NCBI RefSeq assembly: GCF_902806285.1
Contig: NZ_CADCWA010000163.1
Span: 1-44,387 of the forward strand
DNA: 44,387 nucleotides
Source of the DNA: an uncultured Sphingomonas sp.
GTDB lineage: Bacteria; Pseudomonadota; Alphaproteobacteria; Sphingomonadales; Sphingomonadaceae
Direction: 5' to 3'
The first letter of the stretch is position 1. Each line of letters opens with the position of its first letter. Both the position numbers and the translations under genes were made by a program. Below the pieces are notes generated by a model that searched no databases, had not been told where the DNA came from, and saw only the letters and a list, made by a program, of their open reading frames with translations. This document shows, in pieces, positions 7,932 through 15,925 of the stretch.

Positions 7932-9209
7932 CTAGCGGCCGGCGAAGGTCGCTTCGCCGGTGAGGGTGGTCGGCTGCGGAGCTTCGGCCTGGACCGCGAC
8001 CGGCTGGATGACTCCGCGCCGCACGTTGACCTTGGTCCCGGGCATGGCGAGCTGACCGCCGCTGATCACCACCCGATCGTCCGGACGCAGACCCGACCGG
8101 ACGACGCGTAAGCCGTCGAGCACCGGGCCGAGCACGACCGGCCGGGGCGTGACGCTGCCGTCCGGGCCGACGACCAGCACGACCTTGCGCGCCTGGTCGG
8201 TCTGCACGGCAGCGTCGGGCACCAGCAGGGCCGGCGCGGTTCCCCTGGAGGCAAGCCGCATGTTGCCGAACATGCCCGGCGCCAGGAACTGGCCGTTATT
8301 CCGGACCACCGCCCGCAGGCGGATCGTGCCGGAGCGGGTGTCGAGCCCGTTGTCGGTGAAGTCCAGCCGCCCGCGCCAGCGGTAGTCCGGCTCGTCCTGC
8401 AGGCGGATCTCCACCGCCGAAGGTGCCGCGCCACCCTCCCGCGCCCGGCGTGCCTTCAGGAACAGCGCTTCGGACGCGTCGAACGTGAAATAGATCGGGT
8501 CGAGCGCATTGATGGTGGTGAGCAGCGTCGCTTCGCCGCCCGCGCCGCCCAGGACGAGGTTGCCGGCGTCGATCCGCCGGTCGGAGATGCGGCCGCTGAT
8601 CGGCGCGCGCACCTGGGTGAAGCCGACGTCGAGCGAGCGCGACTGGATGCGGGCGTTCGCCGCGGCCAGCGAAGCCTGTCCGGCCTGCACCCGGGCCTGC
8701 AGCCGGTCGATCTCGCTGCGGGAGACCGCTCCCACATCGACCAGCCGCAAGGCGCGGTCGAGATCGGCGCGAGCCAGCGCGAGGTCGCTGCTTGCGCCCT
8801 GCGCGGCCGCGCGGGCTTCGGCGAGGGCGGCGGTGAACGGGCGCCCGTCGATGGTGAACAGCAATTGTCCTTGCCGGACCACCGACCCGTCGGTGAAGTG
8901 CACGCCCGTGATCGCGCCCGACACGCGCGGCCGAACCTCCACGCTCCGGCTCGCTTCGAAGCGGCCCGAATATTCGTCCCACTCGGCCACCTGGCGGAGG
9001 ATCGGATTGGCGGCGGTCACCGTTGGCGGAGGCGGTGCAGCGGCTACCGGAGCGCTGCTGGGCCGGCCGAGCGCCACTCCCGCCGCGAGCACGATCGGCA
9101 GTGCGGCGAGCCCGACCTTTTGCGTGCGGGACAAGCGCTTGCGACCGGGTTCGACGTTCAACGGAGTTCCGTCGTTCTCACCCGCCTGGATGCTAGTGGC
9201 AATGTTCAT
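7932..9209 (-). CDS. RND efflux periplasmic adaptor (membrane fusion protein, AcrA/MexA type)
   Basis: A 425-residue adaptor that joins pump and outer membrane channel. After a short cytoplasmic leader and one hydrophobic anchor (about residues 32-48) come the split lipoyl domain (VEVRPRVSGAITGVHFTDGS and later FTQVRAPISGRISDRRID), the helical hairpin between them, a beta-barrel and the membrane-proximal domain ending near GGQLAMPGTKVNV. The open frame extends upstream, but the real start is the ATG at 9209: a GGAGGG ribosome site lies about seven bases before it, and the ATG overlaps the stop of the preceding gene as ATGA. It has no lipobox, so anchoring is by the N-terminal helix. Confidence 0.93.
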   Translation of the reverse strand: MNIATSIQAGENDGTPLNVEPGRKRLSRTQKVGLAALPIVLAAGVALGRPSSAPVAAAPPPPTVTAANPILRQVAEWDEYSGRFEASRSVEVRPRVSGAITGVHFTDGSVVRQGQLLFTIDGRPFTAALAEARAAAQGASSDLALARADLDRALRLVDVGAVSRSEIDRLQARVQAGQASLAAANARIQSRSLDVGFTQVRAPISGRISDRRIDAGNLVLGGAGGEATLLTTINALDPIYFTFDASEALFLKARRAREGGAAPSAVEIRLQDEPDYRWRGRLDFTDNGLDTRSGTIRLRAVVRNNGQFLAPGMFGNMRLASRGTAPALLVPDAAVQTDQARKVVLVVGPDGSVTPRPVVLGPVLDGLRVVRSGLRPDDRVVISGGQLAMPGTKVNVRRGVIQPVAVQAEAPQPTTLTGEATFAGR

Positions 9210-9607
9210 CTGGCTGCCCTCCGCCTGCGCGCATCGGCACGGCTCTTGTGGATGCTGGCTTGGATGAGTTCGTACTGATCGAGGGTGAAGCCCGTATCCA
9301 CGAACGCATCGAGTTCGGACTTCGGCACGTTCCACTGGTTGCGCCAGACATGCACCGCGACCCGCCGCAAGGCTTCGAGCCGCGGGCTCGCGAGCCGGTT
9401 GGGCGGCGACAGTCCGAAGACGCTGCCCAGCGCGGCCGCGAAGCGCCCGGGCTCGCGCAAGCTCGCCAGGCTGTCCCGCTCGGCCATCGCAACGATCGAC
9501 CATTCGAGGGCGGACAGTCGTGACGCAGTCGCCGGAGCAAACACCGCCCGGTCCTGCTCGATTTCACGCGTTTCCTCTGGCCAGGCAGTGAAGGGAACGG
9601 AGGCCAT
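9206..9607 (-). CDS. Conserved-looking protein of unknown function leading the efflux operon
   Basis: A 133-residue soluble protein that I do not recognise. It is predicted mainly helical, with no signal peptide or membrane segment. Features are LSALEWSIVAMAERDSLASL (about residues 32-51), a tryptophan-rich VHVWRNQWNVP stretch, DAFVDTGFTLDQYELIQASI and a very basic tail (SRADARRRRAAR). It is translated from an ATG with AGGAGAG five bases upstream, and its stop overlaps the adaptor start (ATGA), so it is the first cistron of the efflux operon. The position suggests a role tied to pump expression or use, but no domain supports a specific function. Confidence 0.8.
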   Translation of the reverse strand: MASVPFTAWPEETREIEQDRAVFAPATASRLSALEWSIVAMAERDSLASLREPGRFAAALGSVFGLSPPNRLASPRLEALRRVAVHVWRNQWNVPKSELDAFVDTGFTLDQYELIQASIHKSRADARRRRAAR

Positions 9608-9841
9608 GATTCTCTCCTGTTCGATGAGCGCGGCCCATCGTTGCCCGCCGATGCCCGACGCGGCTGTTCAACCGGATTGCAGGTACGGGACAGCGATCGC
9701 GGCGACGGCTGCCCCGCGGGTCGAGAACGTCCTGCTGCTAAACGCCTTGGGAACTGGGGCCGCGGATTACGCCGCGCTGACTCGCCCTTTGATGATGGGT
9801 CCGAACGGTGCGCCGACCAGCCGGCGTTTCCCGAACCCGCT

Positions 9842-9863
9842 TTCCATACTGCATGGTATAGAA
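9842..9863. promoter_or_regulatory. Operator-like inverted repeat over the efflux promoter
   Basis: Imperfect dyad with half-sites TTCCATAC and GTATAGAA separated by six bases. It overlaps the -10 of the efflux promoter. A related site (TTCCATAT, six bases, GTACATAA) lies at 10522-10543 at the start of the tetR gene. Two similar sites at the regulator and at its neighbouring target are the expected pattern for an autoregulated TetR repressor. Binding is inferred, not shown. Confidence 0.6.
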
Positions 9864-9883
9864 AGCCCAGGTGAGTTCGTCAA
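9855..9883 (-). promoter_or_regulatory. Probable sigma-70-type promoter of the efflux operon
   Basis: On the minus strand TTGACG (9878-9883) is followed after exactly 17 bases by TATACC (9855-9860). This is a good -35 and a fair -10, facing the operon that begins at 9607. The leader would be about 240 bases long. The -10 lies inside the operator-like repeat described at 9842-9863, as expected for steric repression. Confidence 0.6.
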
Positions 9884-9891
9884 TGCTTTTC

Positions 9892-9905
9892 CTACCGGTC
9901 GGTAG
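9892..9905. promoter_or_regulatory. Second, different palindrome upstream of the efflux promoter
   Basis: CTACCG and CGGTAG arms of six bases around a two-base centre, immediately upstream of the -35 element. ACCGGTCGGT-type palindromes are typical TetR-family operators, but this one is unrelated to the motif at 9842 and 10522. It may serve another regulator, or an activator given its upstream position. Confidence 0.45.
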
Positions 9906-9918
9906 AGAATTATGGAAA

Positions 9919-10527
9919 TTATCTGCCCGGCCACATGGACAGGCTGGTCTCGACCAGCGTTTCGAGCTGCTGCTTGCTGGCCCCGCTGCCCGCCTGCACG
10001 GACATTCCCTGCAGGATCGCGAGGAGGTAGTTGCATAGCCCACCCGCGTCGGCGGCGGCCGGGAGGTCCCCCTCGAGCTTCGCCCGCTGCAATCTCTCGC
10101 AGATCGCCTGGTGAGACGAGGCGCGCCGCGCCATCAGGTCGGTGCGCACCGACTCGGCCTCCGCACCACAAGTCATCGAACTGATGACCCCCAGGCAGCC
10201 CCTGGGCTGACATTCGCTGGTCTGCAGCTGGAGCGCGCCGCGGAGCAGCCGCTCGGCGACTTGGCGCGAGGTTGGCGCGTCGAGCGCCTCCGAGACATAG
10301 GCCAGCTTCTCGCGCTCGTAGAGGTCGAGCGCCTTGCGGAACAGCGCCTCCTTGTTGCCGAACGCGGCGTAGAGGCTGGGACGGGTAATCCCCATCGCAT
10401 CGGTCAAATCCGTCAGCGAAGTGCCTTCGTACCCCTTGCTCCAGAACACCTGCAACGCTGCGGCAAGCGCTTCGTCAACGTCGAACTCTCTGGGGCGACC
10501 TTTACAGGCCCGAACCGAACATTCCAT
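9919..10527 (-). CDS. TetR/AcrR family transcriptional regulator of the efflux operon
   Basis: A regulator of 202 residues from the preferred start, within the family range of 190-220. The N-terminal helix-turn-helix is clear: FDVDEALAAALQVFWSKGYE, TSLTDLTDAMGITRPSLYAAF and GNKEALFRKALDLY. The ligand domain contains several cysteines, including PRGCLGV and the nearby TSEC and TCGAEAES, a feature shared with NemR/ComR-like members where cysteines can sense reactive compounds. That sensing role is inference here. An upstream ATG at 10572 would add 15 residues. I prefer ATG 10527, which overlaps the operator-like site at 10522-10543 and would allow autorepression. It sits at the promoter end of the efflux operon, transcribed in the same direction, with about 310 bases between. 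Confidence 0.88.
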   Translation of the reverse strand: MECSVRACKGRPREFDVDEALAAALQVFWSKGYEGTSLTDLTDAMGITRPSLYAAFGNKEALFRKALDLYEREKLAYVSEALDAPTSRQVAERLLRGALQLQTSECQPRGCLGVISSMTCGAEAESVRTDLMARRASSHQAICERLQRAKLEGDLPAAADAGGLCNYLLAILQGMSVQAGSGASKQQLETLVETSLSMWPGR

Positions 10528-10543
10528 ATCGTCTGGTACATAA
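10522..10543. promoter_or_regulatory. Operator-like site at the tetR start
   Basis: TTCCATAT, six bases, GTACATAA. It matches the site over the efflux promoter in 14 or more of 22 positions by eye, including the CCATA and TGGTA cores. It covers the preferred tetR start codon, so it would suit autoregulation. No convincing -35/-10 pair was found for tetR itself. Confidence 0.5.
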
Positions 10544-10663
10544 GTGCGAAACGGCCGCAAGTCCAGCAGCAACGCCGAACCGCCGATCGAACCGGGCGCG
10601 GTCGCGGAGTCGCGAAAGCAGCGGCGAGCTTGGCCATGCCCGCCGCCGCCGCCCGCATCGATC

Positions 10664-12763
10664 CTAGAAGAAGATGTCCGCTGAGGTCAGGTTCGTCGTG
10701 CCGGCAACTTCGATCGTGAAGTCCGCGACGCGATCGCCGTTGAGATCGCCGGCGACGAAGTGCTTGCCGTCCAGATTGTACTCGCGGAGCTGACCGGCTT
10801 TGCCGGTAAAGGCGCCGCTGTCCAACCAGGTGAACTTCTGGTCACCCCGACGGAACGGGTTGGCGTCGATCGCACTGAAGTCCAGCTTGTCGAGGCCCAC
10901 GGTGAAATCGGTGACCACGTCGCCGCTGGCATTGGCACGGCTGTCGAAGACGAAGCGATCGCTCCCACTGCCGCCGGTGAGCCGGTCCGCGCCGCCACGG
11001 CCGTTGAGGACGTCGTTGCCCCCAAGAGCGTCGATGATGTCGGCACCGGAAGTGCCGTTGATCGTCTCGCCGGCACTGGTGCCCATGATGGTGCCCGTCG
11101 GCGGCGGCGGAGCCACGTCGTCGCTGTTGATGGTGCCGACGCCCTGACCGTCGCCGATGGTGACGTTGGTGCCGCCGGAGAGATTGAGGAAAAGACTCTC
11201 CGGGTTCTCGACCAGCGTGTCGTTGATGATCTGGACCGTCACCGTTGCAGTGGCCTGCCCGGCTGCGAAGGTAACGGTGCCGCTGACGGCGGTGTAGTCC
11301 GAGCCGGCGACCGCCGAGCCGTCGGCGGTCGCGTAGTTGACCGAGGACGCGCCCGACAGATCGCCCGACCGGGCGACGGTGAAGACCAGCACACCGGCGC
11401 CTTCGTTCACCGCAACGTCCCCGACGGCAACGGTCGGCGCGACGGGGGGCGGAGGAGCCACGTCGTCGCTGTTGATGGTGCCCACGCCCGTGCCGTCCTT
11501 GATGACGACGTTGGTGCCGCCGGAGAGATTGACCGTGAAGGTCTCCGGGCTTTCGACGGTGGTGTCGTTGACGATGGCGACGGTGACGGTCTTGGTCGCC
11601 TCGCCGGCTGCGAAGTTCAGCGTGCCGACCGCGGCGGTGTAGTCGGACCCCGCGGCGGCAGTGCCGTTGCCCGTCGAGTAGTTGACCGAGGACGCCTTGG
11701 TGAGGTCGCCCGAACGGGAAACGGTGAAGGTGACGGTGCCGTCGGCTTCGTTGACCGTTTTGTCGCCGATGACGACGTCGGGAGCGATCGGCGCGGGCGG
11801 CTGCACCCAGGAACTGGTCTGGAAGCCGTCGAAGTCGTTGTAGTAGGTCTCCAGCAGGTCGCCGAACGCAGAATCCGGCGAGCCGGGCCTGCCGATATAC
11901 ATGGAGTAGGTCGGGCTCCACCAGCTGCCGCCCGCCCAGGCCGTGACGTCGAGGTCGTTCGCCTGCATGTAGTCGAGCGCGTTCTTCATGACCTCGATCC
12001 AGCGCGGGTCGTTGCTGGGGACGCCCGTTTCCCCGATCATGCCCTGCAGGCCGTTGGCCTTGAGCCAGTCGACGAACGGCTTGATGCGGTCGGCGCCCAT
12101 GGTCGGATAGGCCCCTTCCACGTCGTAGCTGTTGGCGTAGGTGCCCGAGTGGTTCTTGTCGAAATACTGGTGCGCCTGATAGACGATCTTGTTGGCCGGG
12201 TCGGTGATGATGAGGTTGGCGTTGCTGTGCAGCCAGCTGTGCGCACCCGACCAGTTGTCGCCTTCGATGATGATCGTGTTCTCCATGTCGACTGTGCGAA
12301 TGGCATTGGTGGCCGCCTGGGCGGACTCCTTCCAGATGGTCGCAGTCGGCATGTCGTGCGGCTCGTTCATCAGGTCGTAGCCGGCGAGCGCCGGATAGTC
12401 CTTGAACTCGACCGCCATCTTCTTCCAGAAATCGGCGAACTGGGCCGGGGTCGGCCCGCCGGCGGCGCCAAGGGGCACGCCCTTGTAGCGGCCGTAGTTA
12501 TGGACATCGATGATGACGTCCATGCCCAGCGCCGCAGCGTCCACCAGGACCTGCTTGATCAGCGCGATGTCGCCCGAAAGGTCGAGCTGGCCGCCCAGTG
12601 CATCCTGCACGCGCTCCCAGCTGATGGGGAGCCGGACCAGGTCTACGCCCTTGTCGGCGTAGAACTTGAGCTCGCTGAACGTCGGGTAGTGATAGTTGAT
12701 GTTGTGCGTGCCGCCGGTGCCGCCGAACTCGCCGCCTGCGATGTTGATGCCAATGGTAGCCAT
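10664..12763 (-). CDS. Secreted GH5 glycoside hydrolase with two Calx-beta domains and an RTX secretion tail
   Basis: A 699-residue modular protein. Residues 1-315 form a GH5 (cellulase-type) barrel with the acid/base glutamate in YDLMNEPHDMP (about 134) and the nucleophile in MIGETGVP (about 244). Two Calx-beta domains follow (about 322-435 and 437-550). RTX calcium-binding nonapeptides (GGNDVLNGRGGADRLTGG, about 575-600) and a C-terminal DVVTDFTVGLDKLDF segment mark a type I secretion substrate. There is no N-terminal signal peptide, which fits that route. It should hydrolyse a beta-glucan-like polysaccharide outside the cell. I start at ATG 12763, preceded by AAGGGGGG; a GTG nine bases upstream is also possible. 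No dedicated HlyB/HlyD pair is in the window. Confidence 0.92.
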   Translation of the reverse strand: MATIGINIAGGEFGGTGGTHNINYHYPTFSELKFYADKGVDLVRLPISWERVQDALGGQLDLSGDIALIKQVLVDAAALGMDVIIDVHNYGRYKGVPLGAAGGPTPAQFADFWKKMAVEFKDYPALAGYDLMNEPHDMPTATIWKESAQAATNAIRTVDMENTIIIEGDNWSGAHSWLHSNANLIITDPANKIVYQAHQYFDKNHSGTYANSYDVEGAYPTMGADRIKPFVDWLKANGLQGMIGETGVPSNDPRWIEVMKNALDYMQANDLDVTAWAGGSWWSPTYSMYIGRPGSPDSAFGDLLETYYNDFDGFQTSSWVQPPAPIAPDVVIGDKTVNEADGTVTFTVSRSGDLTKASSVNYSTGNGTAAAGSDYTAAVGTLNFAAGEATKTVTVAIVNDTTVESPETFTVNLSGGTNVVIKDGTGVGTINSDDVAPPPPVAPTVAVGDVAVNEGAGVLVFTVARSGDLSGASSVNYATADGSAVAGSDYTAVSGTVTFAAGQATATVTVQIINDTLVENPESLFLNLSGGTNVTIGDGQGVGTINSDDVAPPPPTGTIMGTSAGETINGTSGADIIDALGGNDVLNGRGGADRLTGGSGSDRFVFDSRANASGDVVTDFTVGLDKLDFSAIDANPFRRGDQKFTWLDSGAFTGKAGQLREYNLDGKHFVAGDLNGDRVADFTIEVAGTTNLTSADIFF

Positions 12764-12948
12764 GAGTCCCACCCCCCTTGGTGTGTGTCGACACTAGGCT
12801 AGGCACCATTGCTTTAGTAATCGTTACGGCAGCTTGTGCAGCATTCCCCATTTAATCTACGGATGCTAACAGCGAATTTGTTGCTGTGGTTGATGCCGCG
12901 TCAACGAATGAATGCCGGCCGGGACCAGCAAGCGGCATGAGCAAGACA

Positions 12949-12968
12949 ACAAAGGCGCGTAAGTGCCT
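12949..12968 (+). terminator. Hairpin in the gap between the GH5 gene and the GT2 gene
   Basis: AAAGGC and GCCTTT arms around an eight-base loop. No T-run follows, so it is only a possible terminator or mRNA leader hairpin for the GT2 gene at 13011. The rest of the 247-base gap is relatively AT-rich and should hold both divergent promoters, but I could not fix them. Confidence 0.25.
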
Positions 12969-13010
12969 TTCGCCTTAGAATTTGGCGCCTGTTACATGTA
13001 GGGAAACCCC

Positions 13011-14006
13011 ATGCCCCAACAGATCGCGTCACCCGATCTCAGCGTCGTTATCTGCACCTACAACGGAGCGCAGCGCCTCCCGGCCGTCCTCGACGCACTC
13101 GTCGGGCAGCGCGCTTCGGAGGACTTCTCCTGGGAAGTCGTGGTGGTCGACAACGGCAGCACGGACGGGACGCGGCTGATCGTTGAAGCATTTGCCGCCT
13201 CGGACCTGCTTCCCTCGCTGCGGTACGTGCCGGAGCCCGAACCCGGTCTCACCGCGGCGCGCCTTGGAGGCGTCCGCCGGACGGCGGCTCCATGGATCGC
13301 GTTCGTGGACGACGACAATCTGCTCGAGCCGGACTGGATCGCCGCCGTTGCCCGCGCGATCGGCTCGCATCCCGACGCGGGGGGCATCGGAGGCGAGATC
13401 AGGCTGGAGTGGGAGGCGCCGCCGCCAGCCTACCTCCGCCCCTTCGGCTTCTGCTTTGCCGAGCAGCAGGTCGGCCCTGCCGAGCGGCGGGCGGACAGCC
13501 TGGCGGGCGCGGGCATGGTGCTGAACCGGGAAGCGCTGGTCGCTTCCGGATGGGTGGACGGGCCCTTGTTGTCCGATCGTACGGGCAAGTCCCTGGTGTC
13601 GGGCGGCGATGTGGAGATCGCCCAGCGGGTGCGCCATGCCGGGTACCAGCTGTGGCTCACCCCAGCCGCGGTGCTGCGCCACCGGATCCCGCGCGAACGG
13701 ACCACCCGGCGCTACCTGTTCGAGATCAATGTGCAGCTCGGCATCAGCTCGGCGGTGATGGGGGTGCTCACCTGGCCGGGCGACTGGCGATCGTGGCGGC
13801 AGATGGCGGCGGGGGAACGGGCGCGGTGGCTCCGCACCGTCCGGCGCGGGCTGTTCTGGTCGGCACTGCGGCGGCGCGAGCTTACGGCGGCGGTCGCCTG
13901 GGCCTGCTTCGCCCGGGGCTACGCGCGCGGGGTGCGACGCTGTCTGGCGCTTGGCCCGACCGAGCGGGAGAGGCTACTCGGCGCGGGCGCCGCCAGGGAC
14001 GGCTGA
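13011..14006 (+). CDS. GT2 family glycosyltransferase
   Basis: A 331-residue GT-A enzyme. The nucleotide-sugar domain begins at once with LSVVICTYNGAQRLPAVLDAL, has the VVVDNGSTDGT motif near residue 46 and the metal-binding FVDDDN near residue 100. An acceptor-side SGGDVEIAQRVRHAGYQ follows near 203. No N-terminal signal or multiple membrane spans are evident, so it should work on the cytoplasmic face of the inner membrane on a lipid-linked sugar. Its last 33 bases overlap the end of the convergent GT-B gene. It is set apart from the minus-strand glycan operon but lies in the same cluster, so a shared polymer is likely. Confidence 0.9.
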   Translation: MPQQIASPDLSVVICTYNGAQRLPAVLDALVGQRASEDFSWEVVVVDNGSTDGTRLIVEAFAASDLLPSLRYVPEPEPGLTAARLGGVRRTAAPWIAFVDDDNLLEPDWIAAVARAIGSHPDAGGIGGEIRLEWEAPPPAYLRPFGFCFAEQQVGPAERRADSLAGAGMVLNREALVASGWVDGPLLSDRTGKSLVSGGDVEIAQRVRHAGYQLWLTPAAVLRHRIPRERTTRRYLFEINVQLGISSAVMGVLTWPGDWRSWRQMAAGERARWLRTVRRGLFWSALRRRELTAAVAWACFARGYARGVRRCLALGPTERERLLGAGAARDG

Positions 14007-15188
14007 GGGCGGCAGAAAGGCCTGGAGCGCCCGTCCCACCGCCTCGATCGAGAAGTTTCCTTCTACGTGCGCGCGCGCCGCCTGGCCGAGGGTTCGGCGA
14101 AGCTCCGGGTCCTCGCGCAGCCGCTCGATGGCGGAGGCAAGCGCCGCCGGATCGTCGCGGGCCACCAGGATGCCGCCGTTGCGCTCGTCCTCGCCGATGA
14201 TGTCGGACACGCCCTGCGCGTCGGTTGCGACCACCGGCAGGCCGCAGGCCATCGCTTCCAGCGGCGCGACCGGCATTCCTTCCACCCGTGAGGCCGACAC
14301 ATAGATGTCCGCGGCCGACAGCCAGCGGCGAAGCAGCGGCCGGTCGTTGGTGTAGCTGTCGATCCAGCGGACATCGGCGCGCCCGGCGACCATGGCCGCG
14401 AAGCGCTCTCGGTCCTGGCCCGAACCGATGAGGACGAGCAGGCCTGCGCCGGACCAGGCGGAGAGCAGCACGTCCAGGCCCTTGCGACGAATGTCGATGC
14501 GGCCATGATTGATCGCGATGAAATCGCCTGGGCCAAGTCCGAGCGATCGCCGCGCCTCGTCGCGGGGTCCGGCGCGCCATTCGTCGACGTCGAGCGGGTT
14601 GGGGTGGGCAGATACCCGCGGCGGCGGCGCCCGGTGCGCGTCGCGAACCCGCTGCCGCTCGGCCGACGAGGCGATCATGAGCCCCGCGCTGCGGCGGATC
14701 GAGCGCGTGCGGATGCGCCGTTCGGTGGCCGACAGCGTATGGTCGCCGCCCTGAAAGGTCGCATAGGCGGGAATGCCCAGGCTGGCCGCAAGCCGGACCA
14801 GCACGTCGAAGCGGGCGTATTCATATTCCTGGATCAGCAGCGCCCGGCACCGTTCCCGGGCGATGATCTCCCGGAATGCCGCGGTCGGGACGGTCAGCCA
14901 CTGGCGGATCGCCCGCAGATTATAGCTCCGGACTGCCTGGCACGACCGGCCCGGCACAAGCCAGATCGGTGTCGCCGAGGCAGCATGGGTGAGCCGGGTG
15001 ACTTTCCCGACCGCCCTGGAGGGCGCGATGATGATCGGCGACCACCCGGCATGGCGAAGCGCCGCGACGTAGCCGAACAGCCAGCCGCCGGTCACCTGCT
15101 CGGCGAAGTCGAAGGCGGTCAGCCCGATGGGCTCGAGATAGTCCTCGATTACGTCGCCCCAGGGCACGATGGCGATCGTGGGGGTCAC
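13974..15188 (-). CDS. GT-B glycosyltransferase (GT4-like)
   Basis: A 404-residue enzyme with the two-domain GT-B layout. The C-terminal donor domain shows INHGRIDIRRKGLDVLLSAW, then the GSGQDRERF segment and the SRVEGMPVAPLEAMACG motif containing the EX7E pair that contacts the nucleotide sugar. The N-terminal domain includes a KVTRLTHAA stretch and QEYEYARFDVL. The start is the GTG at 15188, because the GTGA overlaps the stop of the methyltransferase and the first residues (TPTIAIVPWGD) then open a normal beta strand. The frame runs further upstream only as a shadow. It is the last gene of the glycan operon. Confidence 0.9.
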   Translation of the reverse strand: MTPTIAIVPWGDVIEDYLEPIGLTAFDFAEQVTGGWLFGYVAALRHAGWSPIIIAPSRAVGKVTRLTHAASATPIWLVPGRSCQAVRSYNLRAIRQWLTVPTAAFREIIARERCRALLIQEYEYARFDVLVRLAASLGIPAYATFQGGDHTLSATERRIRTRSIRRSAGLMIASSAERQRVRDAHRAPPPRVSAHPNPLDVDEWRAGPRDEARRSLGLGPGDFIAINHGRIDIRRKGLDVLLSAWSGAGLLVLIGSGQDRERFAAMVAGRADVRWIDSYTNDRPLLRRWLSAADIYVSASRVEGMPVAPLEAMACGLPVVATDAQGVSDIIGEDERNGGILVARDDPAALASAIERLREDPELRRTLGQAARAHVEGNFSIEAVGRALQAFLPPSAVPGGARAE

Positions 15189-15925
15189 TTGCGCCAGGCG
15201 AGCGCGACTTCCGTGCCGGGCGTCTCCGAACCGTGCCGCGCATAGGCCAGGGCGACCGCGGGCGCCGCCGCCGCATAGGCCAGCATGCGCGCGGGCCGGG
15301 GCAGGCGCGAAAAGGCGACGTCGTGGTAGAAGGCGGTGACGGGATTGATGAAGGTTGCTGCGGCGACCGGCTGCGCCCCGAACAGCTCGACCAGCCGGGC
15401 GCGGGTATAGCCGCGGCGGACATGGCCCCATTCGTCCATCAGCACGCTTTCATGCGGGCAGAAGCGGCGCATCCAGCCGTACGTCGGATAGTGCCAGCCG
15501 CTGTCCGGGGTGGACACCAGCACATGGCCGCCCGGGCGAGTCACCCGCAGCGCTTCCCGCGCCGCATCCGCGTCCTCCACGATATGCTCGAGCACGTCGA
15601 ACAGGGTGACGACCCCGAAGCTGTTGTCCGCGAACGGCAGGGCGCGGGCATCCCCGCACACGAAGCGGCTCGGAGCGTCGGGCGGCTGCTGGCTCGCGAA
15701 CGCGGGGTCGAGGTCGAGCGTGGTGACGTCCGCCCCGGGGTAGAGGTAGGACGCCATGCCGCTCCGCCCCCCACCCACTTCCAGCACCTTGTCGCCGGCG
15801 GCAAGGCCGGGCGGCGCGATCCGGTGGATGGCGCGCATCTTCTCGCGATAGAACAGCCCCTCGGTCCATCCGTGCGGGAAGGGGTTGGCGGCAAGGAACT
15901 GCCGAAGCGGTGCGCGCTGGGTCAT
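15185..15925 (-). CDS. Class I SAM-dependent methyltransferase
   Basis: A 246-residue protein. The SAM-binding domain has motif I as KVLEVGGGRSGMAS (about residues 45-58), the acidic strand VTTLDLD, the CGDARALPFADNSFGVV motif and LFDVLEHIVED, which is the usual Methyltransf_11 pattern. The C-terminal part carries two weakly hydrophobic stretches (PARMLAYAAAAPAVALAYA). In a glycan operon such enzymes often methylate a sugar hydroxyl or a lipid-linked intermediate. The substrate is inferred only from context. The ATG overlaps the stop of the upstream GT2 gene (ATGA) and its own stop overlaps the GT-B start (GTGA). Confidence 0.88.
   Translation of the reverse strand: MTQRAPLRQFLAANPFPHGWTEGLFYREKMRAIHRIAPPGLAAGDKVLEVGGGRSGMASYLYPGADVTTLDLDPAFASQQPPDAPSRFVCGDARALPFADNSFGVVTLFDVLEHIVEDADAAREALRVTRPGGHVLVSTPDSGWHYPTYGWMRRFCPHESVLMDEWGHVRRGYTRARLVELFGAQPVAAATFINPVTAFYHDVAFSRLPRPARMLAYAAAAPAVALAYARHGSETPGTEVALAWRK

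Noticed and set aside
10760-12802. A 680-codon plus-strand frame opposite the GH5/RTX gene
   Set aside because: The valine/aspartate/glycine-rich product matches no fold and mirrors the repeat pattern of the Calx-beta domains.
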